DNA from: Dactylosporangium vinaceum
GTDB taxonomy: Bacteria > Actinomycetota > Actinomycetes > Mycobacteriales > Micromonosporaceae
Direction of reading: 5' to 3'
Length of the DNA stretch: 64,000 nucleotides
Assembly (NCBI RefSeq): GCF_019904175.1
Contig: NZ_CP061913.1
Location: 6,076,001-6,140,000 of the forward strand
Shown: positions 56,051 to 64,000 of the stretch, piece by piece
Layout of the letters: every line of letters starts with the position of its first letter
Numbering within the stretch: position 1 is the stretch's first letter
Notes under the pieces: generated by a model
The model's input: the letters and a program-made list of their open reading frames with translations, nothing else
What the model was told of the DNA's origin: nothing
Databases searched by the model: none
Program-made: the position numbers and the translations under genes

Positions 56051-57973
56051 GATGGCGGCGGCCAGGCGCAGGGTGGTGGCGGCGGCTCCGGCCAGCAGGA
56101 GCAGGGCGGCGGTGCGGGGTAGCCAGCGGTGGGCGCCGGGTTCGCGGGCGGCGACGTACCGGCCGAGGGCGGCCCCGGCCCCGACGAACGCGACGGCGGC
56201 CGGGCCGCCGGCCAGGACGACGCCAATGGTGATCGCGGCGGAGTGGTCGTGGCCGTGGGCCGCGCCGAAGCCGGTCAGGGCGAGGACGAGACCGGCGGCG
56301 TCCGCCCGGCCGAACACCGCGGCACTCCCCTGCGCCCGCCACAGCGCCGCGCCGGCCGCCGCGACGGCGACGACCGCGCCGAGCACCCACAGCAGCGGCG
56401 TGGTGCCCCAGCGGTGCGCGACCGCGGCGGCGCCCGTGTATGCGGCGAGGCAGCCGGCGAGGAGGGACACGACGTGGATCGCGGCCCGCCACTGGGTCCG
56501 GCTCCCGGGGAGGCCGAAGAGGTAGGCGAGCCACAGGGCGTAGCCGGGGTAGAGCAGCGCGTCACCGAGCCAGAAGTGCCACTCGGGCATCGTCGTGCGC
56601 CCCAGACCGGTCATCGCGACGAGTCCGGCGACGAGCAGTACCCCCACCGCCAGCGACCAGGCGCCCCGACCGGCCGGCTTCGGCTCCTCGTCGGTCTGGG
56701 CCGCCGCCGGCTCGGCCGGCGTCTCGGCCGGCTCCTGCCGCGGTGCGGGCACCCGGCTGCGGGCGCTGGGCGCGGCCGGGGCGGTCTGGTGGGCGATGAT
56801 CGCGATTGTGTCCTCCGACACCGTGTCGGCGCCGGGCACCGCGGCCCGCTCCCGGATCTCGGCGCGGGGACGCACGATGCGGGGCGGCGCGTCGAACGCG
56901 GCGACGCTGCCCTGGGCGACAGCCAGCTCCGGCTGCTCCATGACCGTCGGCGCCGTGCCGGTGACGCGGTGCAGGGCGGTGGCGACGAGCGGGATGCGGC
57001 TGGAGCCGCCGACGAGGAACAGGCCGGTCAGGCGGCCGGCCGGGACGGACGCGGCGATCACGGAGCGGGTCAGTGCGACGGTGCGCGCGACGACCGGGGC
57101 GGCGAGGCGCTCGACCTGCTCGCGGCCCAGCGGGGCGTCCTGGTCGAGGATCGGCAGGTGGACGTACGTGGAGGCGGAGCGGGACAGGATCTCCTTCGCG
57201 GTGCGCACGTCCTCCCACAGGTTGCGCCGGGCCCGCCGGTCGCCGGTGGACTCGGGGTGCTCCAGGCGGCGCACCGCCTCGGGGTGGGTCGTGGAGTAGA
57301 CGGCGCCGAGGTAGGCCACGATCGCGGCGTCCACGTCGAGGCCGCCCGCGTCGGCGAGCCCGTCACTGGCGGCGACGTCCCAGCCGCGTTCGGTGCGGCG
57401 CACGACCGACGCGTCGAACGTGCCGGCGCCGAAGTCGTAGACCACCACACAGTCACCGGGGGACAGCGCCGCGCCGGTGTCCTGCGCGAAGTACGACGCC
57501 GCCGCGACCGGCTCCGGCACCAGCTGCGCCGGGGCCGCGGGGCCGGCGAGCTCGGCCAGGCGGGCCGCTTCGACGAGGACCGCGCGGCGGCGGGCCGCCC
57601 ACGCCGCCGGGTAGGTCAGCGCGACGCCGGCCGGTGGTGCTCCCATGGTCCGCACGGCCTCGGCCCGGACCTGGACGAGCGCCGCGGCGATGAGGCGGGG
57701 CACCGGAAACTCGGCGTCACCGAGCAGCACCGTGCCGTCGTCGATGCGCCGCTTCGGGTGCGGCTCGAACCGCTCCGGCCGGACCCGGGCGGCGTGGATC
57801 GCCTCCCGGCCGACGAGCAGCTCCTGGCCGTCGGGGCCGACGCACACCGACGACGGCAGCTGCGGGAACCCGTCGAACAGCAGGGGACGGGTGCGGCCGC
57901 CGGGCTCGTGGATCACCGCGGCGGTGTTCGACGTGCCGTAGTCGACGCCGAGGCAGTACCCGCCAGTGATCAT
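56045..57973 (-). CDS. Hsp70-like ATPase fused to a polytopic membrane domain
   Basis: The 642-residue protein opens CLGVDYGTSNTAAVIHEPGG, continues VVYDFGAGTFDASVVRR (phosphate 2 with the middle Gly changed to Ala) and LFLVGGSSRIPL, completing an Hsp70 ATPase by about residue 350. A disordered Pro/Glu/Ala-rich linker follows (about 365-435), then some six to seven TM helices (437-642) with an AHGHDHSA histidine cluster. There is no peptide-binding domain. It is a paralogue of the tail-anchored protein at 35346-36860. TAGGGT six bases before ATG 57973 is the same -10 sequence as that gene. An ATP-gated membrane function is inferred only from the fusion. Confidence 0.85.
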   Translation of the reverse strand: MITGGYCLGVDYGTSNTAAVIHEPGGRTRPLLFDGFPQLPSSVCVGPDGQELLVGREAIHAARVRPERFEPHPKRRIDDGTVLLGDAEFPVPRLIAAALVQVRAEAVRTMGAPPAGVALTYPAAWAARRRAVLVEAARLAELAGPAAPAQLVPEPVAAASYFAQDTGAALSPGDCVVVYDFGAGTFDASVVRRTERGWDVAASDGLADAGGLDVDAAIVAYLGAVYSTTHPEAVRRLEHPESTGDRRARRNLWEDVRTAKEILSRSASTYVHLPILDQDAPLGREQVERLAAPVVARTVALTRSVIAASVPAGRLTGLFLVGGSSRIPLVATALHRVTGTAPTVMEQPELAVAQGSVAAFDAPPRIVRPRAEIRERAAVPGADTVSEDTIAIIAHQTAPAAPSARSRVPAPRQEPAETPAEPAAAQTDEEPKPAGRGAWSLAVGVLLVAGLVAMTGLGRTTMPEWHFWLGDALLYPGYALWLAYLFGLPGSRTQWRAAIHVVSLLAGCLAAYTGAAAVAHRWGTTPLLWVLGAVVAVAAAGAALWRAQGSAAVFGRADAAGLVLALTGFGAAHGHDHSAAITIGVVLAGGPAAVAFVGAGAALGRYVAAREPGAHRWLPRTAALLLLAGAAATTLRLAAAIP

Positions 57974-58126
57974 GCGCGCACCCTACGATGACGGCGCCGC
58001 CGCGGTCATCGACCGGAAGAGGTACCCGGCCCGGCACAACTACACCGAGTGACTCCGGCCGCGAAACGTCTTGCCCGGGAAACGCATGCCCGGGGCGTTC
58101 GGCGACGGGAATCTATGCTGGGTGGC

Positions 58127-58591
58127 ATGGCCGCACCGCTGACGCCTGACCTGTCGTTCCTGCTCGACCACACCAGTCACGTGCTGCGCACCCAGATGAC
58201 GGCGGCGCTGGCGGAGATCGGCCTCACCCCGCGGATGCACTGTGTGCTCGCGCACGCGCTGGGCGAGGAGCGCACGCAGATCCAGCTCGCCGAGATCGGC
58301 GGCATGGACAAGACCACGATGGTGGTGACCGTCGACGCGCTGGAGAAGGCCGGGTACGCCCAGCGCCGCCTGTCCAGCACCGACCGCCGGGCCCGGATCA
58401 TCGCGGTCACGCCGTCGGGCGCGGAGATGGCCGCGCGCAGCCAGGAGATCGCCGACGGGGTGCACGCCGCGGTCCTCGATGCGCTGCCCGAGGACGAGCG
58501 CGCGGTCCTGGTCCGGGCGCTGACCCGCCTGGCCCAGGGCCACCTGGCCACGCCGGCCGAGGCCCCGGGCGTCCGCCGCGCCCGTCAGTGA
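58127..58591 (+). CDS. MarR-family transcriptional regulator
   Basis: The 154-residue protein has the MarR winged helix: LTPRMHCVLAHALGEERTQIQLAEIGGMDKTTMVVTVDALEKAGYAQRRLSSTDRRARIIAVT, including the DRR wing. Such proteins are dimeric repressors released by phenolic or drug ligands. ATG 58127 is favoured over ATG 58115 because TATGCT (58114-58119) stands seven bases upstream. A drug-type MFS gene with an operator over its -10 lies 640 bases downstream and is the likely target. Confidence 0.88.
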   Translation: MAAPLTPDLSFLLDHTSHVLRTQMTAALAEIGLTPRMHCVLAHALGEERTQIQLAEIGGMDKTTMVVTVDALEKAGYAQRRLSSTDRRARIIAVTPSGAEMAARSQEIADGVHAAVLDALPEDERAVLVRALTRLAQGHLATPAEAPGVRRARQ

Positions 58592-58665
58592 CGCGCAAGA
58601 CCCGGTCGGTGACGCCACCGGCCGGTCAGTGCCACGCACCAGCCGGTCGGTGACACCCGCCGGCC
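58582..58665. repeat. Short imperfect tandem repeats
   Basis: About four copies of a roughly 20-bp unit with core CCGGTCGGTGAC (variants CCCGTCAGTGAC and CCGGTCAGTGCC) fill the space between the MarR and DinB-like stops. Confidence 0.5.
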
Positions 58666-58668
58666 GGC

Positions 58669-59175
58669 TCACTCGCCGGGCGGGCCGCCCTCGAGCTCGG
58701 CGACGATGTCGATGTGCCCGACGTGGCGGGCGTACTCCTGGACGAGGTGGAACAGCACCCGCTCCAGCGTCGGCGGCTCGGCACCGTCCCAGCGCGGCCC
58801 CGGCGCACCCACGGCGTCGAGCGCGTGCCGGCCCACCACCGCGCGGGTGATCGCGCCCTGCGCCAGCAGGTCGGCGCTGAGCGCGTCGCGGCTCTCGTCG
58901 GGCGCCACGAACCACCCGTCCTCGCCGCGGTCGCCCCACGGCTCGGCGACGGCGCGGCCCTCGAACCCCCACTCGAGCCACCGCAGCTCGACGTAGCGCA
59001 GGTGTTTGAGCAGCCCCAGCGGCGTCCAGCCGGACGGCAGCACCGAGCGCCCGGCGGCGGGCTCGGGCAGGCCCGCGACCCGCTCGAGCAGCGTCGCGCG
59101 GAAGTAGTCCAGGTAGCGCACGAACACCTCACCGCGGTCGGCGGCCGGCGTCGTCGGCTCGGGAAACGCAGGCAA
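58669..59175 (-). CDS. DinB/DUF664 family protein
   Basis: The 168-residue protein is a four-helix-bundle DinB_2/DUF664 member: VRYLDYFRATLLERVAGL, SGWTPLGLLKHLRYVELRWLEW with the first metal-type His, and VLFHLVQEYARHVGHIDIVAEL with the later His pair. The triad of His residues suits a metal-dependent thiol-transferase (mycothiol- or bacillithiol-type) fold. It starts at TTG 59175 with GGAGGGG upstream. It shares a short divergent promoter region with the MFS gene. Confidence 0.8.
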   Translation of the reverse strand: MPAFPEPTTPAADRGEVFVRYLDYFRATLLERVAGLPEPAAGRSVLPSGWTPLGLLKHLRYVELRWLEWGFEGRAVAEPWGDRGEDGWFVAPDESRDALSADLLAQGAITRAVVGRHALDAVGAPGPRWDGAEPPTLERVLFHLVQEYARHVGHIDIVAELEGGPPGE

Positions 59176-59200
59176 GTTAATCCCCTCCGGGATAGTCCCG

Positions 59201-59221
59201 TAGTAGACGATCTGCTACGGT
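59201..59221 (+). promoter_or_regulatory. Operator and -10 of the MFS pump gene
   Basis: TAGTAGA-CGA-TCTGCTA (59201-59217) is an inverted repeat with six of seven positions symmetrical. It runs into TACGGT (59216-59221), a -10 box seven bases before ATG 59229. A bound repressor would block the promoter. Confidence 0.5.
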
Positions 59222-59228
59222 CGGGCTT

Positions 59229-60956
59229 ATGCGACAGAACCGATGGCTCGCCCTCGCCGTACTCGCGACAGGCATGCTCATGGTGATCCTCGACGGCAGC
59301 ATCGTCACCGTGGCGATGCCTGTCATGCAGCGTGACCTCGGGTTCAGCCCGGAGGGCCTCACGTGGGTGGTCAATGCCTACCTGATTGCGTTCGGCAGCT
59401 TCCTGCTGCTCGCCGGGCGCCTCGGTGACCTGCTCGGACGCAAGCGGGTCCTGATCGCCGGCACCGCGGTGTTCGTGGCCGCGTCGGTGCTCGCCGGTGT
59501 GGCGACCGGCCCGGCAGTGCTGCTCGTGGCCCGCTTCCTGCAGGGCGTCGGCGGTGCCATGTTCAGCGCCGTCAGCCTCGGCATGCTCGTCACGCTGTTC
59601 CCGCAGCAGGGCGAGCGGGCCCGCGCGATAGGCGTGTTCTCCTTCACCGGCGCGGCCGGAGCGTCGATCGGCCAGGTCCTCGGCGGCGTCCTGACCGACG
59701 CCCTCAGCTGGCACTGGATCTTCCTCATCAACGTCCCGATCGGCGTGGCCACCCTCGCCCTCGCCGTGCCCTGCCTGCCCTCCGACAGGGGCCTGGGTCT
59801 GCGCGCCGGCGCCGACGTGCTCGGTGCGCTGTTCGTGACCGCCGGCCTCATGACCGGGATCTACGCCGTCGTGCAGACGAGCGGCAGCCGTCTGCTGACT
59901 GCCGGCGCCTCGGTGGTACTGCTGGCCGCCTTCATCGTGCGCCAGATGCTCGCCAGGACTCCGCTGATGCCGCTGCGGGTGCTGCGTTCGCGCCAGGTCG
60001 CGGGGGCCAACGTGCTACAGGTGCTGCTGATCGGCGCGATGTTCTCCTTCCAGATCCTCGTCGCCCTCTACATGCAGCGAGTCCTGCACTACTCCGCGCT
60101 GCAGACCGGCCTCGCCATGCTCCCGGCCGCCCTGGCGATCGCGGCGGTGTCACTCGGCGTGTCCGCCCGGCTCATCCACCGCTTCGGTGAGCGCACCATC
60201 CTGATCACCGGCCTGGTGCTGCTCACCGCCGCCCTGGGCTGGCTGACCCGGCTGCCGTCCGACGCCCGCTACACGACCGACCTGCTGCCCGTGATGCTCC
60301 TCATCGCCGGCGGCGGCCTGGTGCTGCCCGCGATCACCGGCCTCGGCATGTCCGGCGCCCGCCCCGACGACGCGGGCCTGGCCTCGGGCCTGTTCAACAC
60401 CACCCAGCAGCTGGGCATGGCGCTGGGTGTGGCCGCCCTGTCGACGGTGGCCGCCGCCCGCACCGAAGCCCACCTGCGCGCGGGCGCCTCGTCGGCGGTG
60501 GCCCTGACGGACGGCTACCGGCTCGCCTTCACCATCGGCGCGGCCCTGCTGGCCGCCTCCATCGTGGGCGCCGCATTGCTGCTGCGGCCAATTCCCGCGG
60601 CGGCGCTCCCGGTCACCTTCGCGAGCCCTCGCGCGAGCAGTCCGCGGGCCACGTCCCCGGCGACCACGACCCCATCCGGCGACCCCATCGCCGCCGCGCA
60701 GTCCGCTTCCCGCTCCGGTGCCGCCGGCAGCTCCCTCGCCGGCGCCTGCGCGGGCACCGAGCACTCGCCGGCCGAACTCCCGCAAGCCGAACTCCCGCCG
60801 ACCGGGCGGCCGACGTGCGAAGCCGGCTCATCGCACTCGGCCGCACCGGCTTCGGCGCGGCTGGCCGGCGCGCCGAAGGGCCCGGAGCGGGCGGAGGCGA
60901 TCGGTCGGGGCGGCGAGCCGGTGATCTGCTCGGCGTCGGGCCACGGCGCCGGCTGA
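59229..60956 (+). CDS. MFS transporter, DHA2 (EmrB/QacA) drug-proton antiporter type
   Basis: The 575-residue protein has the 14-TM DHA2 pattern: LDGSIVTVAMPVMQRDLG (motif D1), GRLGDLLGRKRVLI (motif A), RFLQGVGGAMFS, and GAAGASIGQVLGGVL (motif C, typical of antiporters). A final 115 or so residues are hydrophilic, rich in Ser/Pro/Ala and poorly ordered, unusual for this family and probably a cytoplasmic tail. It should export drugs or a small metabolite using the proton gradient. The MarR gene upstream is the likely regulator. Confidence 0.9.
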   Translation: MRQNRWLALAVLATGMLMVILDGSIVTVAMPVMQRDLGFSPEGLTWVVNAYLIAFGSFLLLAGRLGDLLGRKRVLIAGTAVFVAASVLAGVATGPAVLLVARFLQGVGGAMFSAVSLGMLVTLFPQQGERARAIGVFSFTGAAGASIGQVLGGVLTDALSWHWIFLINVPIGVATLALAVPCLPSDRGLGLRAGADVLGALFVTAGLMTGIYAVVQTSGSRLLTAGASVVLLAAFIVRQMLARTPLMPLRVLRSRQVAGANVLQVLLIGAMFSFQILVALYMQRVLHYSALQTGLAMLPAALAIAAVSLGVSARLIHRFGERTILITGLVLLTAALGWLTRLPSDARYTTDLLPVMLLIAGGGLVLPAITGLGMSGARPDDAGLASGLFNTTQQLGMALGVAALSTVAAARTEAHLRAGASSAVALTDGYRLAFTIGAALLAASIVGAALLLRPIPAAALPVTFASPRASSPRATSPATTTPSGDPIAAAQSASRSGAAGSSLAGACAGTEHSPAELPQAELPPTGRPTCEAGSSHSAAPASARLAGAPKGPERAEAIGRGGEPVICSASGHGAG

Positions 60957-60975
60957 GCCCGGTTTACCGGATTGC

Positions 60976-60989
60976 GATTACTGGTAATC
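60976..60989. promoter_or_regulatory. Inverted repeat GATTAC-TG-GTAATC
   Basis: A 6-bp inverted repeat with a 2-nt spacer lies in an AT-richer stretch 20 bases after the MFS stop. Its role is unclear; it may be an operator for the exported-protein gene 250 bases downstream. The rest of 60957-61240 holds no visible gene. Confidence 0.35.
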
Positions 60990-61240
60990 CATTGCCGATA
61001 ATTCGTTCGTCCGAAACTTCCGCGGGCCCGGCGGCCGGCGGTGGCCCGGCGCTGGTGCTGGTGCTGGACGGCGATGCAACGTTTGCCTGGCCCGCTCCGT
61101 CTCAGTGAGGAGATGGCCCGTCACACACACAGGGTAGGCCGCCGGGCGTGTCCGGGGGCGGTGTGACGGGCCGGTGGGCATGATCGGATTCGGGGCGGGC
61201 TGTGGCCGGTTTCTCAGGGGTGTCTGCAACACTGTCGCGC

Positions 61241-63082
61241 ATGCTGCAGCGGGTCGGGGGCGCGATCGGGGCGTCCGTGTTGGTGGTGGTCGTGCCGGCG
61301 GTGGCGGCGCTGGGGATTGCGGCGGCGGCGTACGGTGCGCCGAGCCCGACACCGTCCGCCTCCGGCGCGGCGAACCCCAACCTGGGCCCGGCCGTCAGCG
61401 GAGTCACCATGTGCACGATGAGCGACCCGCAGCTCACCGAGGTCTCGGGGCTGGTGGCGACCGCGGACGGCTACGCGGCGATCAACGACAGCAACATCGA
61501 GCGGTCCCGGGAGAAGATCTTCTTCCTCAACGACCAGTGCGCCGTGACCCGCACCGTCGCCTACCCGAGCAGCGCCTTCGACCCCGAGGACCTGGCGGTC
61601 GCCAAGGACGGGACGCTGTGGGTCGCCGACGTCGGTGACAACACCACGCTGACCGGCGGCTCGGGCAACCGCCGCTCGTCGATCGCGCTGTGGAGCCTCG
61701 CCCCCGGCGCGAACACCCCGGTCATCCACCGCCTGGCGTACCCGGACGGCAAGGCCCGCGACGCCGAGGCGCTCATCATCGACGGCGACGGCCGCCCGGT
61801 GATCATCACCAAGGACCCGGTCGGCGAGGTGTACACGACGGCCGAGCCGCTCCCGGCCAACAACGCGAACCCGGCCCCGCTGACCCGCTCCGGCACCTTC
61901 CGCCCGCAGGCGACGGGCACCGCGAACCCGTACGGCATCGTCGGCACCGCCGTGGTCACCGGCGCCGCGCTGAGCCCCGACGGCAAACGGGCCGTGGTCC
62001 GCACGATGTCCGACGCCTACGAGTTCGACGTCACCGACGGCGACGTCGTCGAGGCGATCACGGGCGGCCAGAAGCCCCGCATCACCCCGCTGCCGAGCGA
62101 GCCGCAGGGCGAGAGCATCGCCTACAGCCGCGACGGCACCACCTTCCTCACCACCTCCGACCAGCCCAAGGCCACCCCAATCCTGAAGTACACCCCCTTC
62201 GCCCCGCCGGCGCCCGCCTCGGCCGCGCCGGTGGTCCAGGCGCAGACCCCGAAGACCGCCGGCCGCTCGTTCCTGGACAGCCTTTCGCTGCAGGACATCA
62301 AGCGAATCGTCATGGGCGTCGGCGTGTTCGGCATCCTGATGATCGCCGCCGGCGTGTTCGCGGTCGTCCGCTCCCGCCGCCGCCGTCGCTCCCTCCTGGC
62401 CCCGGCCGCCGCCCCGATCCCCGCTCCCGGCCCCGCCGGGCCCGCGGAGGACTCCCCGGCCGAGGACTCCCCGGGGCAGGACCCGACGGCCGAAGGGTCC
62501 GTGCAGCCGGCGGGCGCGAGCCCGGCCGCACCCGCCGCCCCGGCCGACGACGTGGCCTCCGCCGAGACACAGCGCGTCACCGCCACCGGCACGCCGGCAC
62601 CCACCGACGCGCCCGCCGACTCACCGGCCGACGCGGCTTCCGCCGAGACGCAGCAGGTCGCCGGCACCGACGAGACCCAACTCGTCACCGGGGCCACCGA
62701 CGAGACCCAACCGGTCGCCGGGACCGACGCGCCGGCGCCCCCGTCGACGGCGAAGGGCGACTCGACGACCCCGGCCGGTGACGACGCGGCGGCCGGAGCG
62801 GAGACCACCGTCGCGCCGAAGTCCGTCTCCGCACCCGCGTCCGCGGGTGTGCCGGCCGAGGCGGCCGGGACCGACACGTCCAGGCCGGCGATGACGGTCC
62901 CCACGCAGAGCACCGGCGCCGCCCAGAGCACCGGCACCGGCGCCGGCGAGCCGGGCCGATCCCAGTCCGGCCGTGCGGCGAAGGCGGCCCGGGGCACCAA
63001 GGCGGCGAAGTCCACGAAGTCGGCCCGCGCCCCGCGGCGGCCGCGGTCGGGCGGAGGGGCCGACGACGCCGGCCCGTCCTGA
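61241..63082 (+). CDS. Exported beta-propeller-like protein with C-terminal TM helix and TQxV-rich cytoplasmic tail
   Basis: The 613-residue protein has an N-terminal signal or anchor (IGASVLVVVVPAVAALGIAA), then an extracytoplasmic domain (about 35-330) with repeated strands such as DPEDLAVAKDGTLWVADVGDN and DAEALIIDGDGRPVIITKDP, resembling SMP-30/NHL-like propellers. A TM helix follows (IVMGVGVFGILMIAAGVFAV, about 356-376), then RSRRRRRS and a long Ala/Pro/Thr tail. The tail holds four ETQxV motifs (ETQRV, ETQQV, ETQLV, ETQPV), resembling Ser/Thr-kinase and FHA-binding sites, and ends Lys/Arg-rich. ATG 61241 is chosen; GTG 61202 would add 13 residues. Role unknown, possibly surface sensing. 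Confidence 0.75.
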   Translation: MLQRVGGAIGASVLVVVVPAVAALGIAAAAYGAPSPTPSASGAANPNLGPAVSGVTMCTMSDPQLTEVSGLVATADGYAAINDSNIERSREKIFFLNDQCAVTRTVAYPSSAFDPEDLAVAKDGTLWVADVGDNTTLTGGSGNRRSSIALWSLAPGANTPVIHRLAYPDGKARDAEALIIDGDGRPVIITKDPVGEVYTTAEPLPANNANPAPLTRSGTFRPQATGTANPYGIVGTAVVTGAALSPDGKRAVVRTMSDAYEFDVTDGDVVEAITGGQKPRITPLPSEPQGESIAYSRDGTTFLTTSDQPKATPILKYTPFAPPAPASAAPVVQAQTPKTAGRSFLDSLSLQDIKRIVMGVGVFGILMIAAGVFAVVRSRRRRRSLLAPAAAPIPAPGPAGPAEDSPAEDSPGQDPTAEGSVQPAGASPAAPAAPADDVASAETQRVTATGTPAPTDAPADSPADAASAETQQVAGTDETQLVTGATDETQPVAGTDAPAPPSTAKGDSTTPAGDDAAAGAETTVAPKSVSAPASAGVPAEAAGTDTSRPAMTVPTQSTGAAQSTGTGAGEPGRSQSGRAAKAARGTKAAKSTKSARAPRRPRSGGGADDAGPS

Positions 63083-63173
63083 GCGCCGGGCCGCTCGACC
63101 GGCCCGACGCGGCCGGGGTAAGGCACGGCCGGCGTGGCCGCGGTGAGGCGTGGGCGGCCGCGTCGAACAGCGG

Positions 63174-63209
63174 CGAGCCGCGGCCCCGCCGGAGCGGGAC
63201 CGCGGCTCG
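63174..63209. terminator. Bidirectional terminator hairpin
   Basis: CGAGCCGCGG (63174-63183) pairs with CCGCGGCTCG (63200-63209), with an inner CCCGC/GCGGG pairing. It lies between the convergent exported-protein and FadB-like genes. Confidence 0.75.
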
Positions 63210-63234
63210 TGGGTACTGACACCGGCCGGGCGGG

Positions 63235-64000
63235 CTACACGAACGTCGAGCCCTCCGCGGCCTTGGCCCGCAGCAGCGCCGGGGGCGTGAAGCGCTCCCC
63301 GTAGCGCTCGGCGAGCTCCTCGGCGCGGGCGATGAACCCGGGCAGGCCGCCCGCGTACTGGTTGATGTACTGCAGGACGCCCCCGGTCCAGGCCGGGAAC
63401 CCGATGCCGAGAATCGACCCGACGTTCGCGTCCGCCACCGAGGTGAGCACGCCCTCGTCCAGGCACTTCACGCTCTCCAGCGCCTCGGCGAACAGCATCC
63501 GCTCCTGCATGTCCATGAACGGCACAGCCACGGCCGGCCCGGACCCGGCCGGAGAGGACGCGGCCGGGCCGGCGAAGTGCGTGCGCAGGCCCGGCCACAG
63601 GCGCGTCCGCTTGCCGTCCTCGTACTCGTAGAAGCCCGCGCCGCCCGACCGGCCGGGGCGGCCGAACTCGTCGACCATCCGGTCGATGAGCGCGTCGGCG
63701 GGGCTCGGCGTCCACGTGCCGCCGCCGGCGACGATGGCCGCCGCCGTCGCGTTGCGGATCTTCTGGGGGAGGGTGAGCGTGAGTTCGTCCATGAGCTGCA
63801 GGACCGGCGCCGGGTATCCGGCCTGGAGGCTGGCCTGCTCGATCGACGGGGCCGGCACGCCCTCGGCGAGCATCCGCAGGCCCTCGAGGGTGAACGTGCC
63901 GATGACCCGGCTGGTGAAGAAGCCGCGGCTGTCGTTGACGACGATGGGCGTCTTCTTCAGCAGCCGTACCACCGCCAGCGCCTTGTCCAGGGCCTCGTCC
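63235..64000 (-). CDS. FadB-type 3-hydroxyacyl-CoA dehydrogenase / enoyl-CoA hydratase, C-terminal fragment
   Basis: The frame enters from beyond base 64000 and ends at 63235; 255 residues are visible. It contains the end of the NAD-binding dehydrogenase domain (KALAVVRLLKKTPIVVNDSRGFFTSRV) and the two C-terminal 3HCDH domains (PLP-like TLPQKIRNA...DRMVDEFGRPGRSGGAGFYEY and a second with LGIGFPAWTGGVLQYINQYAG). This is the fatty-acid beta-oxidation complex alpha subunit; the hydratase half lies outside. The GTG at 63972 is internal, not a start. A thiolase gene would be expected upstream, outside the window. Confidence 0.9.
   Translation of the reverse strand, partial: DEALDKALAVVRLLKKTPIVVNDSRGFFTSRVIGTFTLEGLRMLAEGVPAPSIEQASLQAGYPAPVLQLMDELTLTLPQKIRNATAAAIVAGGGTWTPSPADALIDRMVDEFGRPGRSGGAGFYEYEDGKRTRLWPGLRTHFAGPAASSPAGSGPAVAVPFMDMQERMLFAEALESVKCLDEGVLTSVADANVGSILGIGFPAWTGGVLQYINQYAGGLPGFIARAEELAERYGERFTPPALLRAKAAEGSTFV

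Overview
The window is very high-GC DNA (GC-rich third codon positions, many GTG starts, long open frames on the opposite strand of real genes) with a content typical of an actinomycete, most likely Micromonosporaceae or a close relative: fused acyl-CoA carboxylase, SNF2 helicase with SWIM protein, HelR-type RNA polymerase recycling ATPase, SARP and LuxR-ATPase regulators, paired dynamin GTPases and Hsp70-like proteins. It is ordinary chromosome with accessory islands. I saw no rRNA, tRNA, CRISPR array or insertion sequence. Many genes carry a TANNNT -10 box 6-8 nt upstream of the start codon, so leaderless transcription appears common and helps to fix starts.

Layout. 1-4637 (-): N-terminal 1545 residues of a fused biotin carboxylase / biotin carrier / carboxyltransferase. 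4926-6616: DUF1275-like membrane protein, NAD kinase, UBP zinc finger. 6680-9783: two-component pair whose response regulator is fused to a thioredoxin-reductase-like flavoprotein, with a cyclic-nucleotide-domain histidine kinase. 9821-11457 (-): adenosylhomocysteinase behind a probable SAH riboswitch. 11493-15624 (-): SWIM protein and SNF2 helicase. 15650-21774: two IucA/IucC siderophore synthetases and an SbnH-like PLP decarboxylase, with peptide deformylase and a substrate-binding/VWA protein between them. 21931-26471: small proteins, a VapBC-like toxin-antitoxin pair and an acyltransferase. 26535-29771 (-): two LuxR-type regulators.

29884-36860: dynamin island, consisting of a 36-codon leader ORF, GTPase 1, a 21-codon mini-ORF made by duplication of a stop/start junction, a two-TM protein, GTPase 2 and an Asp/His-rich protein, facing a tail-anchored Hsp70-like protein. 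36966-39086: glycerophosphodiesterase and MFS exporter. 39143-46509: SARP/NB-ARC regulator, thymidine kinase, then a two-gene cassette that looks like an undescribed immune module (PD-(D/E)XK-like nuclease fused to a STAND ATPase and helical repeats, overlapping a transglutaminase-like Cys-His-Asp protein). 46475-50339: EEP phosphatase, AlkZ-like glycosylase and AidB-like flavoprotein, the last two divergent from one shared -10 element. 50355-51959 (-): tyrosine recombinase and methyltransferase. 52038-57973: 35-aa membrane peptide, HelR, nucleoside hydrolase and a second Hsp70-like protein fused to a polytopic membrane domain. 58127-60956: MarR regulator, DinB-like protein and drug-type MFS pump with an operator over its promoter. 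61241-63082: exported protein with a cytoplasmic array of TQxV motifs. 63235-64000 (-): fragment of a FadB-type beta-oxidation protein.

The genes that most clearly work together are the redox two-component pair, the NIS siderophore genes, the dynamin/Hsp70 membrane group, the alkylation-response pair and the nuclease-STAND cassette.
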